NCBI GenBank assembly: GCA_026415655.1
Contig: JAOAGR010000011.1
Location: 1-48,557, forward strand
Reading direction: 5' to 3'
DNA from: Candidatus Dojkabacteria bacterium
GTDB taxonomy: Bacteria > Patescibacteriota > Dojkabacteria > JAOAGR01
Length of the DNA: 48,557 nucleotides
Below, in pieces: positions 7,973 to 16,496 of this stretch. The translations under genes were made by a program, and so were the position numbers. A model generated the notes under the pieces. That model worked only from the letters and a program-made list of their open reading frames with translations, was not told where the DNA came from and ran no database searches. Every line of letters begins with the position of its first letter. Position 1 is the stretch's first letter.

Positions 7973-8824
7973 ATGGCTTTATCGATAAAACCTGAAGTAT
8001 TATTTAATGCTGGTAATTTTGAAGTTACAAATTCATTTATATCTTATATTTTTATAATTTTATTTACTTCATTTATTTATATTCTTATATCAAAGAAAAT
8101 ATCTATTTATCCTAAATCTAAATTAGGTCTGGGAGTAGAAATAATTATAGAATCATTAAAAAAGACGTGTGAAGACGTTGTGGGTACAAAAATAACTAAA
8201 GAAATATTTACCTTCATTTTTTCATTTTTTGTATTGATATTATTTTCAAATCTATTTGGCCTTATGCCATTTACCGGTTCCATCGGTATCGCTCATCCCA
8301 AAGACGAGTCAAAATCAGTATCGTTAGGATCTGTATATGTGATCGAACTACAAGAAACCAGTCATAATGAAGAAAAAAATAAATTTGAAATTATTCCATT
8401 TTTCAGATCACCTTCTGCTGATTTGAATTTTACAGTATCCATGGGCATAATCACTTTTTTGTTAATTCAAATAACCGCATTAAAGCATGCAAAAATTGAG
8501 TATCTAAAAAAATTCTTCGATTTGAGGGTGCCGATCTACAAAGGCATTAAAATAATATTTACTCCAATAATGTTTGTTATTAATCTATTTTGGCGATTAT
8601 TAGAAACTGTACTTGAACTTTCTAAACTAATTTCTTTTTCATTCCGTCTTTTCGGAAGTATATTTGCGGGAGAGGTATTATTGTTTGTAATTACATCGTT
8701 AACATTAGGTATAGGTACTTTATTAATTTTTCCCATAGAGATATTTGTGTCTTTTATTCAGGCATTTGTGTTTATATTCTTAACACTGGTATTCATTAAG
8801 GTAGGTATAGATACCCACCATTAA
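7973..8824 (+). CDS. atpB: ATP synthase F0 subunit a
   Basis: 283 residues with five to six membrane helices. The essential arginine of the stator channel is in SFRLFGSIFAGE, and the closing helices (FIQAFVFIFLTLVFI) match subunit a. It forms the two half-channels through which ions reach the c-ring. The loop at about 100-140 (KDESKSVSLGSV, ETSHNEEKNKFEI) is longer and more polar than usual. First gene of the operon atpB-E-F-H-A-G, followed by a 53-nt gap that contains a second promoter. No atpI precedes it. Confidence 0.96.
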   Translation: MALSIKPEVLFNAGNFEVTNSFISYIFIILFTSFIYILISKKISIYPKSKLGLGVEIIIESLKKTCEDVVGTKITKEIFTFIFSFFVLILFSNLFGLMPFTGSIGIAHPKDESKSVSLGSVYVIELQETSHNEEKNKFEIIPFFRSPSADLNFTVSMGIITFLLIQITALKHAKIEYLKKFFDLRVPIYKGIKIIFTPIMFVINLFWRLLETVLELSKLISFSFRLFGSIFAGEVLLFVITSLTLGIGTLLIFPIEIFVSFIQAFVFIFLTLVFIKVGIDTHH

Positions 8825-8842
8825 TGTAACATAAATAAATAT

Positions 8843-8870
8843 TTGCATATAAACAATTAATTGATAAAAT
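8843..8870 (+). promoter_or_regulatory. Internal promoter before atpE
   Basis: TTGCAT (8843-8848), 16-nt spacer, TAAAAT (8865-8870), then 7 nt to the atpE ATG. A second promoter here would raise the supply of subunit c, needed in about ten or more copies per complex. Confidence 0.45.
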
Positions 8871-8877
8871 ACGAGCG

Positions 8878-9102
8878 ATGGAAGAACTAAAATATATAGC
8901 AATAGCATTAGCAATCGGACTAGGCACACTAGGTCCGGGTATAGGTCTAGGTTTAACAGCATCAAAAGCTGTAGAAGCCTTGGGCAGGAACCCTGAAGTA
9001 GAAAATAAAATAAGAACATTGATGATCTTGGGTATGGGGTTGATTGAAGTTTTAGCCATTTTTGCATTGGTTATAGCATTCCTTATTGCTTTTGTACTGT
9101 AA
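8878..9102 (+). CDS. atpE: ATP synthase F0 subunit c
   Basis: 74 residues, two helices joined by a polar loop GRNPE. The first helix has the glycine-rich packing motif GLGTLGPGIGLGL, the second GMGLIEVLAIFALVIAF with the ion-binding glutamate. The residues that coordinate sodium in Ilyobacter-type rings (Gln in helix 1, and Ser-Thr after the glutamate) are Leu, Val and Leu here, so I infer a proton-driven ring. It has its own likely promoter inside the operon. Confidence 0.96.
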   Translation: MEELKYIAIALAIGLGTLGPGIGLGLTASKAVEALGRNPEVENKIRTLMILGMGLIEVLAIFALVIAFLIAFVL

Positions 9103-9122
9103 AAATTAGAATTAAATAAAAA

Positions 9123-9608
9123 ATGGAAGCACTCGGATTAAATTTAGTACAAATTATAAGTTATACAGTTATATTTATTTTGTTTTATTTGATTTCAAAA
9201 AGATTCTTAAGCAATATTTTTAAAATCATCGAAGAACGCCAATCAACTATAAGAGAAGGATTGGAGAATGCACAAAAAGCCAAATTACTAAAAGAAGAAG
9301 TAATCTCGGAAGCACAGAAAGAAAGTCAAAAAATACTAGAACAAGCATATTTAGAAGCCAAAACAATTATTAATAACGCAAAAGAAAAAGAGCAGAAAAT
9401 AATTGCTGAGGCTGAAAAAAAATATGAGGGAATAATTTTACATGCACGTGATGATATAGAAAAAATGAGAGAAAAAGCCAAACAGGAGGGCTTGAAAGAA
9501 GCCGAATTAATCATCAAGTATGCTATACAGCAAACTTTTAGAGAAATCCAATTAACTGAAGAACAACATAAAGAATTTATTAAAAAGTCATTAGATTTGA
9601 TTAAATGA
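9123..9608 (+). CDS. atpF: ATP synthase F0 subunit b
   Basis: 161 residues: one N-terminal membrane helix (about 8-27) followed by a long charged coiled coil with runs such as EKEQKIIAEAEKKYEG. This is the peripheral stalk that holds F1 against rotation. Its TGA stop overlaps the atpH start (ATGATGA), so the two are translationally coupled. Length is normal for subunit b, which contrasts with the truncated delta subunit it should contact. Confidence 0.94.
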   Translation: MEALGLNLVQIISYTVIFILFYLISKRFLSNIFKIIEERQSTIREGLENAQKAKLLKEEVISEAQKESQKILEQAYLEAKTIINNAKEKEQKIIAEAEKKYEGIILHARDDIEKMREKAKQEGLKEAELIIKYAIQQTFREIQLTEEQHKEFIKKSLDLIK

Positions 9609-9808
9609 TGAAAGCATATATTTACTCAAAAATCGAATTAGATAATGAAACAAAAGCACTAGTAGAAAAATATGTTAAAGATAAATATCAAATAAATGAA
9701 TTTCAATACGAAATTGATAAAGAAATAATATCAGGTATAAGAATAAGAATTGGGGGCAAAGTTATTGACCTTACTTCTAATTTAATATTAGAAAATATAC
9801 TATCATAA
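9605..9808 (+). CDS. atpH: ATP synthase delta subunit, C-terminal domain only
   Basis: 67 residues, against about 175-185 in a normal delta/OSCP subunit. The sequence matches only the end of the family: a helix DNETKALVEKYVKDKY, then EIDKEIISGIRIRIGGKVID and a last helix. In normal delta the missing N-terminal six-helix domain (about 105 residues) binds the alpha N-termini at the top of F1; the remaining domain contacts subunit b. There is no room upstream for the missing part because atpF overlaps the start. Position between atpF and atpA confirms the identity. Confidence 0.85.
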   Translation: MMKAYIYSKIELDNETKALVEKYVKDKYQINEFQYEIDKEIISGIRIRIGGKVIDLTSNLILENILS

Positions 9809-9815
9809 ATAGTTT

Positions 9816-11348
9816 ATGTTACTTGAGAAAATAAAAAAGACAGAAAATCAGGCCAAACCAAACATTATCTATTCTGAAGGAAAAATTATCAAATATTATG
9901 ATGGCATAATAATTTCAGATGGATTAGATTCAGTAGGATATTTTGAAATTGTCAAAATTTATTTGAATGAAAATGAATTCATAAGAGGTATAGCAATAGA
10001 TCTCAGACATGACGAAGTAGGAATTATACCTCTGGAAGATACTACAGATGTTAAAATTGGCTTAAGAGTAGTTACTACAGGTCAAAAATATACAATTCCC
10101 TGTTCTGAAGCCTTCTTCGGAAGAATTATTGATATATTAGGTAATCCTATTGATGGGAATGGAGACATTTTACACACAGATTCAAAACACCAACCAGTTG
10201 AAAGAAAAGCATATGGTGTTATAGAAAGAAAATCTGTTAATGTACCTTTATTGACAGGCATTACAGCAATAGATGCTCTAGTACCTATCGGTAGAGGTCA
10301 ACGTGAGCTAATAATTGGTGACAGACAAACAGGAAAAACATCTCTAGCAATAGATATCATCATTAATCAAGCTAAGATAAATAATAAAATAGAAAACGGT
10401 GAAGAAAATGGAAAAAAGGTTTACAGTATATATGTTGCTGTTGGCCAAAAAAGATCTAAACTAGTACAAATTGTAAACACTCTTAAAAAGTTTGACGCTT
10501 TGAGATACACAATTATTGTTGCCGCTACAGCCTCAGAGCCAGCCCAAAAACAATTTTTAGCACCATTTGTAGGTACTGCAATTGGCGAATACTTCATGGA
10601 AAATGGAAATGATGCTCTTATTATTTATGATGATTTAACAAAACATGCAAAAGCCTACCGACAGATATCTCTACTTTTGCGCCGACCTCCTGGTCGCGAA
10701 GCTTATCCAGGTGATATTTTTTATTTACATTCGAGACTTCTAGAACGTTCAGCAAGATTATCAGATGAACTTGGCGGTGGGTCACTAACTGCTTTACCAA
10801 TCATCGAAACACAAGCTGGTGATGTATCTGCTTATATTCCTACAAATGTAATATCTATTACTGATGGACAAATATATCTCAAATCTGAATTATTCAATTC
10901 GGGACAAAAACCTGCAGTCGATGTAGGTCTATCAGTATCAAGAGTCGGTGGATCTGCTCAATACAAAGCTACAAAGCAAGTAGCAGGTTCTTTACGCATT
11001 ACATTAACACAATTTAGAGAACTTATGAGTTTTGTACAGTTTGGTGTTGAGGTAGATAAGGTTACCCAAAATCGCATTGACATGGGATTAAAATATACAG
11101 AAGCACTAAAACAAGGACTACATGAGTTATTTTCTATGCCTGAGCAAGTTGTTGTTTTATGGGCAATGAAAAATGGTTACGCCAATGATATAGAAAAAAG
11201 TCAGATACAGTCTTGGGTTCGACGGCTTTTAGAATATATTAATGACCATCATGAAGACAAAATTATTAACAAAATAAACACCGAACAATCAATTACTGAT
11301 GAGATAGAAAGTTATTTACATCAAGCATTAAAAAATTTTAGATTCTAA
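9816..11348 (+). CDS. atpA: ATP synthase F1 alpha subunit
   Basis: 510 residues, full length. Walker A GDRQTGKTS, Walker B region LIIYDDLTKHAKAYRQ, and the arginine-finger segment SVSRVGGSAQ are intact. It forms the non-catalytic nucleotide sites of F1. The N-terminal tail before the first barrel strand (EGKIIKYYDG) is about 20 residues, roughly seven shorter than in E. coli, which fits the loss of the delta domain that normally grips this tail. It starts 7 nt after atpH. No Shine-Dalgarno sequence. Confidence 0.97.
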   Translation: MLLEKIKKTENQAKPNIIYSEGKIIKYYDGIIISDGLDSVGYFEIVKIYLNENEFIRGIAIDLRHDEVGIIPLEDTTDVKIGLRVVTTGQKYTIPCSEAFFGRIIDILGNPIDGNGDILHTDSKHQPVERKAYGVIERKSVNVPLLTGITAIDALVPIGRGQRELIIGDRQTGKTSLAIDIIINQAKINNKIENGEENGKKVYSIYVAVGQKRSKLVQIVNTLKKFDALRYTIIVAATASEPAQKQFLAPFVGTAIGEYFMENGNDALIIYDDLTKHAKAYRQISLLLRRPPGREAYPGDIFYLHSRLLERSARLSDELGGGSLTALPIIETQAGDVSAYIPTNVISITDGQIYLKSELFNSGQKPAVDVGLSVSRVGGSAQYKATKQVAGSLRITLTQFRELMSFVQFGVEVDKVTQNRIDMGLKYTEALKQGLHELFSMPEQVVVLWAMKNGYANDIEKSQIQSWVRRLLEYINDHHEDKIINKINTEQSITDEIESYLHQALKNFRF

Positions 11349-11350
11349 AG

Positions 11351-12232
11351 GTGTCAACACTACTTAATATTCAAAATAAAATAAGAGCAACAAAAAACAC
11401 AGGACAGCTCACAAAGGCTTTGGAAATGATATCTGTTACCAAACAGAAGAAAGCTCGTGAGTATCTGATTTTCAATTCTGCGATTAGAGATGGTATTAGA
11501 AAAATAATTAATCAATTATATTTTCAAGAAAAATTAAACAATTTAGATAATGAAATATTGCCTAAGTATTTTAGAAAAAATACCGAATCATCAAAAAAGC
11601 ATCTAATATTGCTGATAATGTCCCAACGGGGACTATGTGGTAGCATAAACACACTATTAATTCAAAAGTTGATAAATTACAAAGAAAATATACTTAGTAA
11701 AAATAAAAATATTAAATTCGATATAATTAAAGTAAACAAATACGCACAGAAAATTTCAAGATCGTTAAACTATAATATAGTAGCCTACTTCGACAATATA
11801 AATGATCTGCCATCAATAGAGGATACATTACCTATCTCTGATCTAGTAAAAAAATTATACGATGAATATGAAACTATACATATAGCATACACACAATTTG
11901 TAAAACCTGGACAGACGACACCAGTAGTAAGACCCATATTACCGATAAATGTATCTACAGGATGGGAAGAAAATTATCTCTCCTCTACTCCATACATAAT
12001 TGAACCCAATCCCATCACCGTATTAGAAGAGATAGCAAGACTATATATTGATTTAGAGATTTACTATGCTATCTTAACATCACAAGCCTCAGAACATACA
12101 TCGCGAATGATTGCTATGAAAAAAGCTTCAGATAATGCAAAAAACTTGGTAAAAACCCTTACTCTTTTATATAACAAAGAGAGACAAGCCAAAATTACTA
12201 AACAAACTATAGAGATAACATCATCTATATAA
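11351..12232 (+). CDS. atpG: ATP synthase F1 gamma subunit
   Basis: 293 residues. The N-terminal rotor helix (LNIQNKIRATKNTGQLTKALEMI), the central MSQRGLCGSINT segment and the C-terminal helix (SEHTSRMIAMKKASDNA) are all present. The gamma subunit is the rotating shaft inside F1. The start is GTG, 2 nt after the atpA stop. In most bacteria atpD and atpC come next; here a VKOR-type gene follows after 4 nt, and atpD is at the left edge of the window. Confidence 0.96.
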   Translation: MSTLLNIQNKIRATKNTGQLTKALEMISVTKQKKAREYLIFNSAIRDGIRKIINQLYFQEKLNNLDNEILPKYFRKNTESSKKHLILLIMSQRGLCGSINTLLIQKLINYKENILSKNKNIKFDIIKVNKYAQKISRSLNYNIVAYFDNINDLPSIEDTLPISDLVKKLYDEYETIHIAYTQFVKPGQTTPVVRPILPINVSTGWEENYLSSTPYIIEPNPITVLEEIARLYIDLEIYYAILTSQASEHTSRMIAMKKASDNAKNLVKTLTLLYNKERQAKITKQTIEITSSI

Positions 12233-12236
12233 AATT

Positions 12237-12833
12237 ATGAAATGGATAAACAAATACGATATTAGAACTTTTGTAAGCATCATTGGTTTAATATTCTCAA
12301 TCATTGGCATCATTGTCTCTCTAATACTATCTTTAGAATATTTAACTTTATTATCTAATCAAAATAAAACATTAAGCTGTGATCTAAGTGAGCAAATTAG
12401 TTGTAGCAGCGTAATGTTATCTGATCAAGCCAAAATTTTCTTTAATATTCCTAACACATACTTTGGATTCATATTCTATACAATGATATCGACTTTTTTC
12501 CTAATAAATATATTCGAACAAATAAATAATAAAATTCTAAACTCAATATTTTTTTTACTTAGTCTATTTGGAATAATATTCTCTTCATGGCTAATGCATG
12601 AAAGTATCGTAGCAATTGGAGCTTTATGCCCATATTGTATTGTGTCATTTATATCAGCCTCTTGCATCTTTTTTTCCGTCATTTATTTAACTATAAAAAA
12701 TACAAAACCATCATCTGCCTTAATATCGACAATAGAAAAATTATTATTTGAACAGAAATGGATATTTTTCTTTATCTTTGCATGGTTTTTCGTTTGGATA
12801 TTAGCAATTTTTATTAAATATAGAACACTCTAA
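12237..12833 (+). CDS. Vitamin K epoxide reductase (VKOR)-family thiol oxidoreductase
   Basis: 198 residues with five hydrophobic helices. The active-site pair is CPYC (131-134) near the start of the fourth helix, and the loop cysteines C48 and C56 (ISCSSVM) are in the expected place, followed by the family segment IPNTYFGFIFY. Bacterial VKOR passes electrons from DsbA-like proteins to quinone, making disulfide bonds outside the cell. No DsbA-like partner is in the window. It starts 4 nt after atpG and is probably the last gene of the atp operon, occupying the place of atpD-atpC. Confidence 0.9.
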   Translation: MKWINKYDIRTFVSIIGLIFSIIGIIVSLILSLEYLTLLSNQNKTLSCDLSEQISCSSVMLSDQAKIFFNIPNTYFGFIFYTMISTFFLINIFEQINNKILNSIFFLLSLFGIIFSSWLMHESIVAIGALCPYCIVSFISASCIFFSVIYLTIKNTKPSSALISTIEKLLFEQKWIFFFIFAWFFVWILAIFIKYRTL

Positions 12834-12871
12834 ATCATTGACATTGATGTAACCAATATATACAATATATT

Positions 12872-12896
12872 TGGCAGACGCGAAGTGTGTCTGCCA
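12872..12896 (+). promoter_or_regulatory. Inverted repeat upstream of hsp20 (operator or leader hairpin)
   Basis: Perfect 8-bp arms TGGCAGAC and GTCTGCCA separated by 9 nt, centred about 30 nt before the hsp20 ATG. The geometry resembles the CIRCE operator of HrcA (9-bp arms, 9-nt spacer), but the sequence differs. The loop could extend the stem with G-C and G-U pairs. There is no T-run, so it is not a good terminator. Confidence 0.6.
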
Positions 12897-12914
12897 GAAA
12901 GTAATTAATCGCGT

Positions 12915-13352
12915 ATGAAAAGAGCACTAAAACTAATAAACCCATGGATCAATAGAGATCCATTCAGTATATTTAATGAGTTAGTAGGTGCAAGTATTGC
13001 ACCAATGTCATCTGATGATGACACATACACATCAATTCTTCCATTAAACTTGGAAGAAAAAGATGATAGATACATAGTTACTGTTCACGTTCCCGGCATA
13101 CCCACAGAAAATATAGATATATCTCTCAACAATAATGTTTTGACCATATCTGCTCACTATAAAGAAGAAAACGAAGAAAATTCAAAATATCACATTAGGG
13201 AGATATATGAATCATCTTTTGTGAGATCAATTGTTTTACCAGGAAAGGTAAATGAAGAAAAAATAGAAGCAAACTGTAAAGATGGAGTTTTAACAGTAGT
13301 ATTACCAAAGTATCAACAAGACAATATAAAGAAAATTAAGATTAATTCATAA
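12915..13352 (+). CDS. Small heat shock protein, Hsp20/alpha-crystallin family
   Basis: 145 residues. A short N-terminal region (NPWINRDPFSIFNEL) precedes the alpha-crystallin domain with VTVHVPGIPTENIDIS, REIYESSFVRSIVLPG and the closing GVLTVVLPK. The C-terminal IKKIKI supplies the I-x-I anchor used in oligomer assembly. The protein binds unfolding proteins without ATP. It is a single gene with an inverted repeat upstream and a strong terminator downstream, consistent with separate heat-shock control. Confidence 0.95.
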   Translation: MKRALKLINPWINRDPFSIFNELVGASIAPMSSDDDTYTSILPLNLEEKDDRYIVTVHVPGIPTENIDISLNNNVLTISAHYKEENEENSKYHIREIYESSFVRSIVLPGKVNEEKIEANCKDGVLTVVLPKYQQDNIKKIKINS

Positions 13353-13376
13353 TAGATTTTAATAAATTATCAATTC

Positions 13377-13401
13377 AAACCTCCTCGCAAGAGGAGGTTT
13401 T
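13377..13401 (+). terminator. Rho-independent terminator after hsp20
   Basis: AAACCTCCTC, loop GCAA, GAGGAGGTTTT followed by GTTTT. It lies between the convergent hsp20 and valS genes and can also be read on the minus strand, where the T-tail is weaker. Confidence 0.9.
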
Positions 13402-13404
13402 GTT

Positions 13405-15735
13405 TTATATATTAAAAAATCTAGTATACATCATCGGTTCTTCGAATTTACTATCCTCAACTATATTTTGCCATATAATTTCTGTTACAAACGGTACAAA
13501 TGGATGCAACATATATATATACTTTTTCAGAATAAAATATATTGCAGTCTGTGTTGCTCGCCTTATCTCTTCACTCACCTTATAATCACCTGTATTTTTA
13601 TCTTTTAGTAATCTATTTTTCGTATCTTCAATATATTTATCACAAAATTCATGCCAGAAACTTTGATAAAGCTCTTCTGTCAAAATACCAAACCTATATT
13701 TAGCAAACAACTTATGATAACGATTCTCAAATTGATCTATATAATCTAGAAATTCATTATCCTTCGAATCCAAAATCCATCTCTTATCCAAAATGAATTT
13801 TTTCAGTTCTGATACGTTATTGATCCTATTTAATTCATCAAAATATGAATAATCCTCCAAATTCATACTTACAAACTTACTGGCATTCCAAATTTTATTA
13901 TTAAAATTCCTGAATGTAGTTAACTTATCATATGTAATAGCATAAGATCTTCCTGCTTTATTTTGATAAAAACAACATAATCGAAAAGAATCAACTCCAT
14001 AATTTTGAATTATTTCGTCTAATGAAATTGTATTACCTCTAGACTTACTCATTTTTTGTCCATCAGTACCTTTAACAAGACCCGTCAAATACAGGTTACG
14101 AAATGGAACATCCCGATACTTCGCCCAGCTAAAAAGCATCATTGTCAGATCCCATTTAACCAGAAGATCACTTCCTGACACCAGTACATCAGTTGGATAA
14201 TTGGCATCAAAAAGTCCATAAGTCCGAAGTGTCAAATATGGCCACTGTCCAGAAGAAAACCATGTATCTAATATATCATCATCCTGTTTCCAACTATCAC
14301 CAGGAGAATCAATCTGAACTCTCATATGATCAGAATTTTTGGGATCAAAATCAACCCACTGATTGTTGATATTTATTAATACCTTAACATGACCGTCATC
14401 ATCTATTGTCTCCTTCAGTTCACCAGAATACCAAACAGGGAGTCTATATCCCCACCACAAATTGCGTGATATAGCCCAGTCACGCATCTTATTCACCCAA
14501 TCATAAAAACGTCCTAACATATTCTGTGGGTGTACGTCTACTGCCTTAGTACGAACCATTTCTCTTAATGGATCTTTAAACTCAGATACATCCATGAACC
14601 ACTGCGACGTAATCATAGGTTCTATTATTGCTTTTGTTCTGTCAGAAATAACCACATTTTGTTCGACCTCTTCAATTTTTTCTATATGTCCATTTTCATG
14701 CAGCTCATTTATCAATTCATCTATCACCGAATATACATTTTTACCCTTATAATGAGATGGAACACAACCGCAATAACATGATTCTTTGTCAATGACATTC
14801 ACGACATCAATTTTTTTATCAGGATTTTCACGATTCCATTCGATCATTATCTCCCAATCTTCATTGGCATGTGCTGGTGTAACTTTTAACACACCCGTAC
14901 CAAAATCTCTAACTACCCTTTTTGATGATATTATTGGAATTTTTTTGTTTGTTAATGGAATTTTAATGAACTTTCCAATAAGATGATTATATCTATCATC
15001 ATCAGGATTTACAGCAACAGCTGTATCCGCAAAAATAGTTTCCGGTCGAGTAGTCGCTATTATCAAAAAGTTATTAATATCTTGATTTGAATCGTCTAGG
15101 TAATATTTTATGTAATATAGTCTAGCTTGTCTTGTTTTTCTTGCACATTGATTGTCAGGTATTGTAGATTTTGCGATAGGATCCCAATTAACAATTCTGA
15201 CTCCTTTATATATCAGTCCCCGATTATAAAGCTCTATAAAAGTCTCCAAAACCATGTTTACAACTCGTGGATCTAATGTATATAGATCTTTTTCAAAATC
15301 TGCAGATAATCCTATTCTTTTTTCATCTTCTTGAATAATTTTCTGAAACTTCGCCTGATGTTCCCATACCATCCGATAAAACTCATCTCTAGAAAAATCA
15401 AACTTACTTTTACCTTGTTTATCTAAAACATCCTTGATGTAAGTTGCCTCTCCTTCTAATCCAGCATGATCTTTCCCAGGAATCATGGCAACATGTTTTC
15501 CAATCATTCTGTTATATCGAGCCATTGCATCCATATAAGCATAACCAGATAAATTACCAATATGAGGACGATCATAGGCGTTTGGTGGTGGACAAATTAA
15601 AGTCCACGAACCATTGAATGGAATATTGTTTTTAGGTTTATATTCAGTTGAAAAAAAATTTTTAGAGTGCCAGAATGTTAATATTTGTTCTTCTGAACTT
15701 TGATAGTCGTATTGTCCTTTTGGTAGAATTTTCAT
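13405..15735 (-). CDS. valS: Valyl-tRNA synthetase
   Basis: 776 residues from the chosen start. Class I signatures are visible: PPPNAYDRPHIGN near the N-terminus (HIGH motif), IPGKDHAGLEGEA of the valine pocket, WWGYRLPVWYSGE of the catalytic region and GQKMSKSRGN (KMSKS). The editing domain lies between. The usual C-terminal coiled-coil arm of bacterial ValS (total about 880-950) is missing or much reduced. The ORF track starts 36 nt upstream at a codon within the promoter; TTGATA-N17-TATACT followed by 7 nt points to the ATG at 15735 (MKILPKGQYDY). Confidence 0.95.
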   Translation of the reverse strand: MKILPKGQYDYQSSEEQILTFWHSKNFFSTEYKPKNNIPFNGSWTLICPPPNAYDRPHIGNLSGYAYMDAMARYNRMIGKHVAMIPGKDHAGLEGEATYIKDVLDKQGKSKFDFSRDEFYRMVWEHQAKFQKIIQEDEKRIGLSADFEKDLYTLDPRVVNMVLETFIELYNRGLIYKGVRIVNWDPIAKSTIPDNQCARKTRQARLYYIKYYLDDSNQDINNFLIIATTRPETIFADTAVAVNPDDDRYNHLIGKFIKIPLTNKKIPIISSKRVVRDFGTGVLKVTPAHANEDWEIMIEWNRENPDKKIDVVNVIDKESCYCGCVPSHYKGKNVYSVIDELINELHENGHIEKIEEVEQNVVISDRTKAIIEPMITSQWFMDVSEFKDPLREMVRTKAVDVHPQNMLGRFYDWVNKMRDWAISRNLWWGYRLPVWYSGELKETIDDDGHVKVLININNQWVDFDPKNSDHMRVQIDSPGDSWKQDDDILDTWFSSGQWPYLTLRTYGLFDANYPTDVLVSGSDLLVKWDLTMMLFSWAKYRDVPFRNLYLTGLVKGTDGQKMSKSRGNTISLDEIIQNYGVDSFRLCCFYQNKAGRSYAITYDKLTTFRNFNNKIWNASKFVSMNLEDYSYFDELNRINNVSELKKFILDKRWILDSKDNEFLDYIDQFENRYHKLFAKYRFGILTEELYQSFWHEFCDKYIEDTKNRLLKDKNTGDYKVSEEIRRATQTAIYFILKKYIYMLHPFVPFVTEIIWQNIVEDSKFEEPMMYTRFFNI

Positions 15736-15742
15736 GAATTTT

Positions 15743-15771
15743 AGTATATTAAATAACAATAGATATATCAA
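15743..15771 (-). promoter_or_regulatory. Promoter of valS
   Basis: Minus strand TTGATA (15771-15766), 17-nt spacer, TATACT (15748-15743), then 7 nt to the ATG. One of the best promoters in the window; it overlaps the end of the HAD gene. Confidence 0.6.
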
Positions 15772-16454
15772 TATTTATAATTATTCAACATGGTATATAT
15801 CTTTTTATAATTTTTAATTTTAAAATCCGCTAAATTAAAATTATTCTTATTCATACCAACAAGACATGTTATAACATTAGCCCTCTTTCCAGCCAAAATA
15901 CCTATACGGTTGTCCTCAAAAAATATGGCTGATTCATGATCTATATTCGTAATATCTAAAATTCTATTTATTCCTTCAGGACTCGGCTTTGTTCTAACTA
16001 CATCATCGGAAGTAACAATAACATGAAAATATCTACCCCACTCTAACTTATCAAAAATTATATTAACGGTTTTTGCTGAAGTACGTGTAAATAACGCTAA
16101 TTTTTTGTTATTTTCATAAGCCCACTTGATAAATCTTTTAGCATAAGGTACTGTTGGTATGTTATTTGCGGAAAAAAGACCGTTCTCTAAATATTTTTTG
16201 ACAAGACTAGATAGATCAGTCAAATTTACATCAAAACCATATCTTGTCAACAACTTATCTAACACAACAATCACATTCTGATCATTTTTATTAAATAATT
16301 TTAATGTTTGGGAATAACTTATCTTTAGATCGAATTCTTGGTCTAATAAAGTACGTAAAATAGCTACATGTCTCCATTTTTTTCTCAATAAAGTTCCATT
16401 TAAATCAAATATTAAGAGTTCTGTTTTTAAGATAATAGATGGTAAATCTTTCAT
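15768..16454 (-). CDS. HAD-superfamily hydrolase
   Basis: 228 residues. Motif I is FDLNGTL (nucleophile Asp, but Asn in the place of the usual second Asp), motif II is the LFTRTSA segment, motif III the lysine in RTKPSPEG, and motif IV FFEDNRIGILAGKRA. The helical cap lies between motifs I and II, as in phosphoglycolate-phosphatase-like enzymes. It removes phosphate from a small molecule that cannot be named from sequence. The Asn in motif I also occurs in active HAD branches, so the enzyme is not clearly dead. It sits upstream of valS. Confidence 0.88.
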   Translation of the reverse strand: MKDLPSIILKTELLIFDLNGTLLRKKWRHVAILRTLLDQEFDLKISYSQTLKLFNKNDQNVIVVLDKLLTRYGFDVNLTDLSSLVKKYLENGLFSANNIPTVPYAKRFIKWAYENNKKLALFTRTSAKTVNIIFDKLEWGRYFHVIVTSDDVVRTKPSPEGINRILDITNIDHESAIFFEDNRIGILAGKRANVITCLVGMNKNNFNLADFKIKNYKKIYTMLNNYKY

Positions 16455-16496
16455 TATTCAAATTATAATTGAATATATTTTATATAAAATTGAAAA
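16455..16496. promoter_or_regulatory. Divergent promoters between the HAD gene and the ATL gene
   Basis: Minus strand: TATAAT (16467-16462), 7 nt before the HAD ATG. Plus strand: TATAAA (16483-16488), 8 nt before the ATL ATG. Both would make leaderless transcripts from only 42 bp of shared DNA. Confidence 0.45.

Noticed and set aside
8780-9067. ORFs opposite atpE (8780-9067 and 8796-9059, minus)
   Set aside because: Shadows of the c-subunit gene; the plus frame is a clear AtpE.
12872-12896. Inverted repeat as terminator of the atp operon
   Set aside because: No T-run follows either arm; geometry and position fit an operator or leader hairpin better.
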